Below, one piece after another: positions 34,311-36,482 of a DNA stretch of 36,482 nucleotides. Each line of letters begins with the position of its first letter. The first letter of the stretch is position 1. The notes under the pieces are model-generated. The model did no database searches. It saw only the letters and a list, made by a program, of their open reading frames with translations, and was not told the DNA's origin. This stretch comes from a virus. The stretch covers positions 1 through 36,482 of the IMG/VR virus record IMGVR_UViG_3300018080_000363; one strand, 5' to 3'. Made by a program: the position numbers and the translations under genes.

Positions 34311-35048
34311 TTATTCATCATATTCCGTTGTATTAGCCCGATAGCGTAAAATAACACGCCTAATTGTTGGTTCGGATAGATATGTCAAACGCTCAGTTCG
34401 GACATAATAGAGCATCGGACGGCCATGGATGAGATTGCCTTGTCCGCCGCCATCTAATACAAGATCTTCATCTCTACGCAAGAATAATACTTCCATAATT
34501 CCCATATACTTATAATACCAAGCGTATTTCTTCATGAGATCTTCGAACCATAACGCCCGTAAATTTGCTTGCTTGTTAGTCTTTGCCCAACAGGTAAATC
34601 TAACTTCATTTTCATATTGCTGTCCATATATTATCATCTTATGGCCCGGACGTTCTGGATCATCAGTTAAACCTCTAATACCTGGTCGCAATTCCTTAAA
34701 ATGGCCCTGAAAAGGTCTTCCGCTACCTAGTCCCGCAGGAGTTCGACTTACTAGATTTAGCGAAATAGTTTCCGTAACCATATCATTAGGCGGATAATCC
34801 TCTGTAAATATTATCTTATTCTCGGTGGTAACACCTTCATCTGTTTGGGTATCGTCAATTGCATCCTTTACGTATTGATAAAAACCACTTAGATCTTTTG
34901 CTTCGTGTGGCTGACGCGAACGACCATCAGAATCAAGCAAGCTATCCAAGTATGTTCTTGGCACAACACCATGAGTTGCAATCTTTTCTAAGATAACCCT
35001 AGATTCATCTAATAAATCATCTGAGAGAATATCCGTCCTTGGTGGCAT
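34311..35048 (-). CDS. Neck / tail-terminator-like protein
   Basis: This 245-aa protein lies between the connector genes and the sheath, where phages place tail completion or terminator proteins. It has AAGGAGG before ATG. The N-terminus is helical (ILSDDLLDESRVILEKIATH), the middle has Pro/Gly-rich turns (RTPAGLGSGRPFQGHFKELR) and the C-terminal half an alpha/beta core (VRFTCWAKTNKQANLRALWF, then RTERLTYLSEPTIRRVILRY). That 'beta-helix-beta' core with 'F.CWA.T...A' is like the terminator fold that closes the tube at the neck, but I assign it mainly by position. Confidence 0.65.
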   Translation of the reverse strand: MPPRTDILSDDLLDESRVILEKIATHGVVPRTYLDSLLDSDGRSRQPHEAKDLSGFYQYVKDAIDDTQTDEGVTTENKIIFTEDYPPNDMVTETISLNLVSRTPAGLGSGRPFQGHFKELRPGIRGLTDDPERPGHKMIIYGQQYENEVRFTCWAKTNKQANLRALWFEDLMKKYAWYYKYMGIMEVLFLRRDEDLVLDGGGQGNLIHGRPMLYYVRTERLTYLSEPTIRRVILRYRANTTEYDE

Positions 35049-35057
35049 ATAGCCTCC

Positions 35058-35660
35058 TTATTGCCAGGTCGACTTAATACTACGTTTAGCCCCGGCAAGT
35101 CTCCAATATTCAATACGACCAGAATCAGATCTGAATGGTTGGCATCTTGACATTGTATATATAGCACTACGGCGATAAGGTGAGGAAATCTTACCATCCA
35201 GTTCTCTATCCACTTCAATTACTTTGTCATGTCCACTTGGATTAACAAAGTATTCTACATAAAAGAAGGTATAAGGTATATTATATATACCTGCCTTCTC
35301 GGGATTATCTTTTCTAACAAGGCCTTCATTAGTAGATACTTCTACCTTGTAAAAAGTTATCCACTCTTCAGTCCATAAATACCCTTCTCCAGCACAATAA
35401 GGGCACGCATAATCAATTTCTGGTTCTTTTGTTACTTCATCTAAACATACGCATTCAATTAATTTTCCATCATCATCTAATCTCATTCTTCTAAGTAATC
35501 CTCGTTGTCCTTTCGGAATTTCCCTTCCGTAACCATATAAAAACCTTCGGAATTCTGCTCTTAAATCTATCTCGGTAGTCCCGCTAGCCACCGGATATAA
35601 TGCAGTATTCGCAGAATACGGATTATAATTTGTTACACTAGGATAAGGATCATATGCCAT
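35058..35660 (-). CDS. Head closure / stopper-like protein with zinc cluster
   Basis: This 200-aa protein follows the first connector gene by three bases and has only weak upstream purines, so coupling is likely. Residues 70-90 carry a four-Cys cluster, CVC (Cys70, Cys72) and CPYC (Cys86, Cys89), 13 residues apart, that can bind one zinc. Such ribbons occur in some phage head-closure proteins. The rest is beta-rich with many aromatic residues (GYLWTEEWITFYKVEVS, IPYTFFYVEYFV) and a C-terminal Arg-rich end. By order it should be the second head-tail joining protein (stopper). No match to a named family can be claimed from reading alone. Confidence 0.65.
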   Translation of the reverse strand: MAYDPYPSVTNYNPYSANTALYPVASGTTEIDLRAEFRRFLYGYGREIPKGQRGLLRRMRLDDDGKLIECVCLDEVTKEPEIDYACPYCAGEGYLWTEEWITFYKVEVSTNEGLVRKDNPEKAGIYNIPYTFFYVEYFVNPSGHDKVIEVDRELDGKISSPYRRSAIYTMSRCQPFRSDSGRIEYWRLAGAKRSIKSTWQ

Positions 35661-35663
35661 ATT

Positions 35664-36356
35664 TTAATAGTCCCATCTAGAATTCCAGCGGCTTGGCCAT
35701 CTAAAATCTCTGCTCCACCGCCGCTGGGTAGTTAATTTAGATTTAATATTCGCAGCAGGTATTTCTGCATCTGCGCCATTATAAGTTACTGTAGGCTGCC
35801 ATTGACGCCCTATAACTGGTCTATCTATATCATATTCACCCTTAACAACATATTGTGGTTTCTGGCTTGTTCCGGGACCAATTTCACCTGCTGATGTTAA
35901 TACAGCTTCAAATCTTGCCATGCAAGACAATGCCTTTTTTAGTAATTCATCTGTTCGGCCATCATACGAGACATCTAAGTCCGCTAATCTCTTAGATTTA
36001 GCAGCACCTCCGCTACCCAATATACTTCCTAATAAAATAACTTCAGCCAAGCATGTTACATACATTCGTCTGGCAAATAAGAAAAACTCTTGTTCATTTC
36101 CAGAAGTAGGAGCCGTACCAAAAGTTAAAGCATCTGCTTCTAAACTCGCTTCAAATATTGCTAGATTAATCGTATCTTCGGGTATATCCCTAATAACATT
36201 ACCTAAATCTAATCTAACTCTTCGTACAGAAGTATATAGTGGAGAATATGTACTTGTAAAGTAAAACTCATAATCTTCTTCAAGCGTTAGACCTCCTGTG
36301 CTCGCGATATCTTTACTTAGCTTTACAAATATCACATTATTATCATATACAGTCAT
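35664..36356 (-). CDS. Head-tail connector-like protein
   Basis: This 230-aa protein is the first complete gene after the partial probable capsid gene, with AAAGGGG ahead of its ATG. The N-terminal 150 residues have a beta start and a helical core (PEDTINLAIFEASLEADALT; QEFFLFARRMYVTCLAEVIL; ELLKKALSCMARFEAVLTSA). The C-terminus is Pro/Trp/Arg-rich and likely extended (IGRQWQPTVTYNG, RRWSRDFRWPSRWNSRW). Helical adaptor proteins of this size dock on the portal ring and start the neck. The assignment rests on order and secondary structure. Confidence 0.65.
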   Translation of the reverse strand: MTVYDNNVIFVKLSKDIASTGGLTLEEDYEFYFTSTYSPLYTSVRRVRLDLGNVIRDIPEDTINLAIFEASLEADALTFGTAPTSGNEQEFFLFARRMYVTCLAEVILLGSILGSGGAAKSKRLADLDVSYDGRTDELLKKALSCMARFEAVLTSAGEIGPGTSQKPQYVVKGEYDIDRPVIGRQWQPTVTYNGADAEIPAANIKSKLTTQRRWSRDFRWPSRWNSRWDY

Positions 36357-36365
36357 ATTGCCCCT

Positions 36366-36482
36366 TTATTCAACCAACAGCTGGAGGTTCTTGATTAAGA
36401 AGTTTGAACTTTTCTGCCCAGTATTAAGTTGGCCTATTCTGACCATGGAATCAGTTGTGTATAGTATTTTATTTGTGCCAGC
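36366..36482 (-). CDS. Partial gene: C-terminal 38 residues of a probable head/capsid protein
   Basis: An open frame enters from the right edge and ends at TAA 36368-36366, nine bases before the next ATG. The visible residues include LYTTDSMVRIGQLNTGQKSS and end KNLQLLVE. Its location before the connector genes is where phages carry the major capsid protein, so a capsid or capsid-associated product is likely, but the sequence is too short for a family call. Confidence 0.5.
   Translation of the reverse strand, partial: AGTNKILYTTDSMVRIGQLNTGQKSSNFLIKNLQLLVE

Noticed and set aside
35920-36264. 114-codon plus-strand open frame
   Set aside because: Opposite the connector gene, which has a good ribosome binding site and fits the phage order; the plus-strand product has no recognisable features.
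1-36482. tRNA genes, CRISPR arrays, insertion sequences, integrase or attachment sites
   Set aside because: The window is almost fully occupied by minus-strand structural genes; the longest gap is 85 nt and holds only the promoter and hairpins described. No spaced repeats, transposase motifs or cloverleaf-like sequences were seen.

Overview
This window is a late structural block from a tailed bacteriophage with a contractile tail (myovirus morphology). Every gene I can support lies on the minus strand. Genes are packed with 1-8 nt overlaps or gaps of a few to a few tens of bases. Most starts have clear purine-rich ribosome binding sites. The order, read in the direction of transcription (right to left), follows the usual phage morphogenesis order: end of a head gene, head-tail connectors, tail sheath, tube-like proteins, tail assembly chaperones, tape-measure region, baseplate hub, baseplate wedge, then fibres. 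The DNA is AT-rich, and 23 of the 25 visible stop codons are TAA, two TAG and none TGA. The host cannot be named. The Shine-Dalgarno sites, the TTG and GTG starts and the sigma70/sigmaA-like promoters fit an ordinary eubacterial host with the standard code, and the long SD sites suggest, but do not prove, a Gram-positive host. The very large genes suggest a big phage genome.

Layout, right to left. 36482-34311: end of a probable capsid gene and three connector or neck proteins, one with a zinc-binding cysteine cluster. 34293-29872: contractile sheath, then three proteins that share one tube-like core but carry three different insertions. 29858-28643: two tail-assembly-chaperone-like proteins, the first with a Cys cluster. 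28630-19797: two giant proteins (1431 and 1511 aa) in the tape-measure position, the first with what looks like a catalytically dead staphylococcal-nuclease-like domain. 19797-13733: a 1878-aa baseplate hub with an embedded zinc D,D-carboxypeptidase/endopeptidase (M15/VanY-like) domain, then a small hub-associated protein. A near-consensus promoter sits in the next gap. 13679-9028: small spike-like protein, gp25-like wedge, baseplate J-like wedge and two further wedge or tail proteins. 9026-1109: large beta-rich fibre or baseplate proteins (Ig-like, beta-helical, carbohydrate-binding-like and fibronectin III-like segments) and a small, strongly translated beta protein. 1108-1: a different kind of region with its own extended -10 promoter. 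It holds a small HTH plus NUMOD3-like protein lacking a nuclease domain, coupled to an unknown 153-aa gene and to a partial gene running off the left edge.

Together these genes would build the neck, sheath, tube, baseplate and receptor-contacting parts of the virion. The hub peptidase would open peptidoglycan during infection. Points most worth a second look are the three diverged tube paralogues, the dead nuclease-like domain in a virion protein, the peptidase placed between two similar domains in the hub, the internal promoter, and the nuclease-less homing-endonuclease-like cassette.
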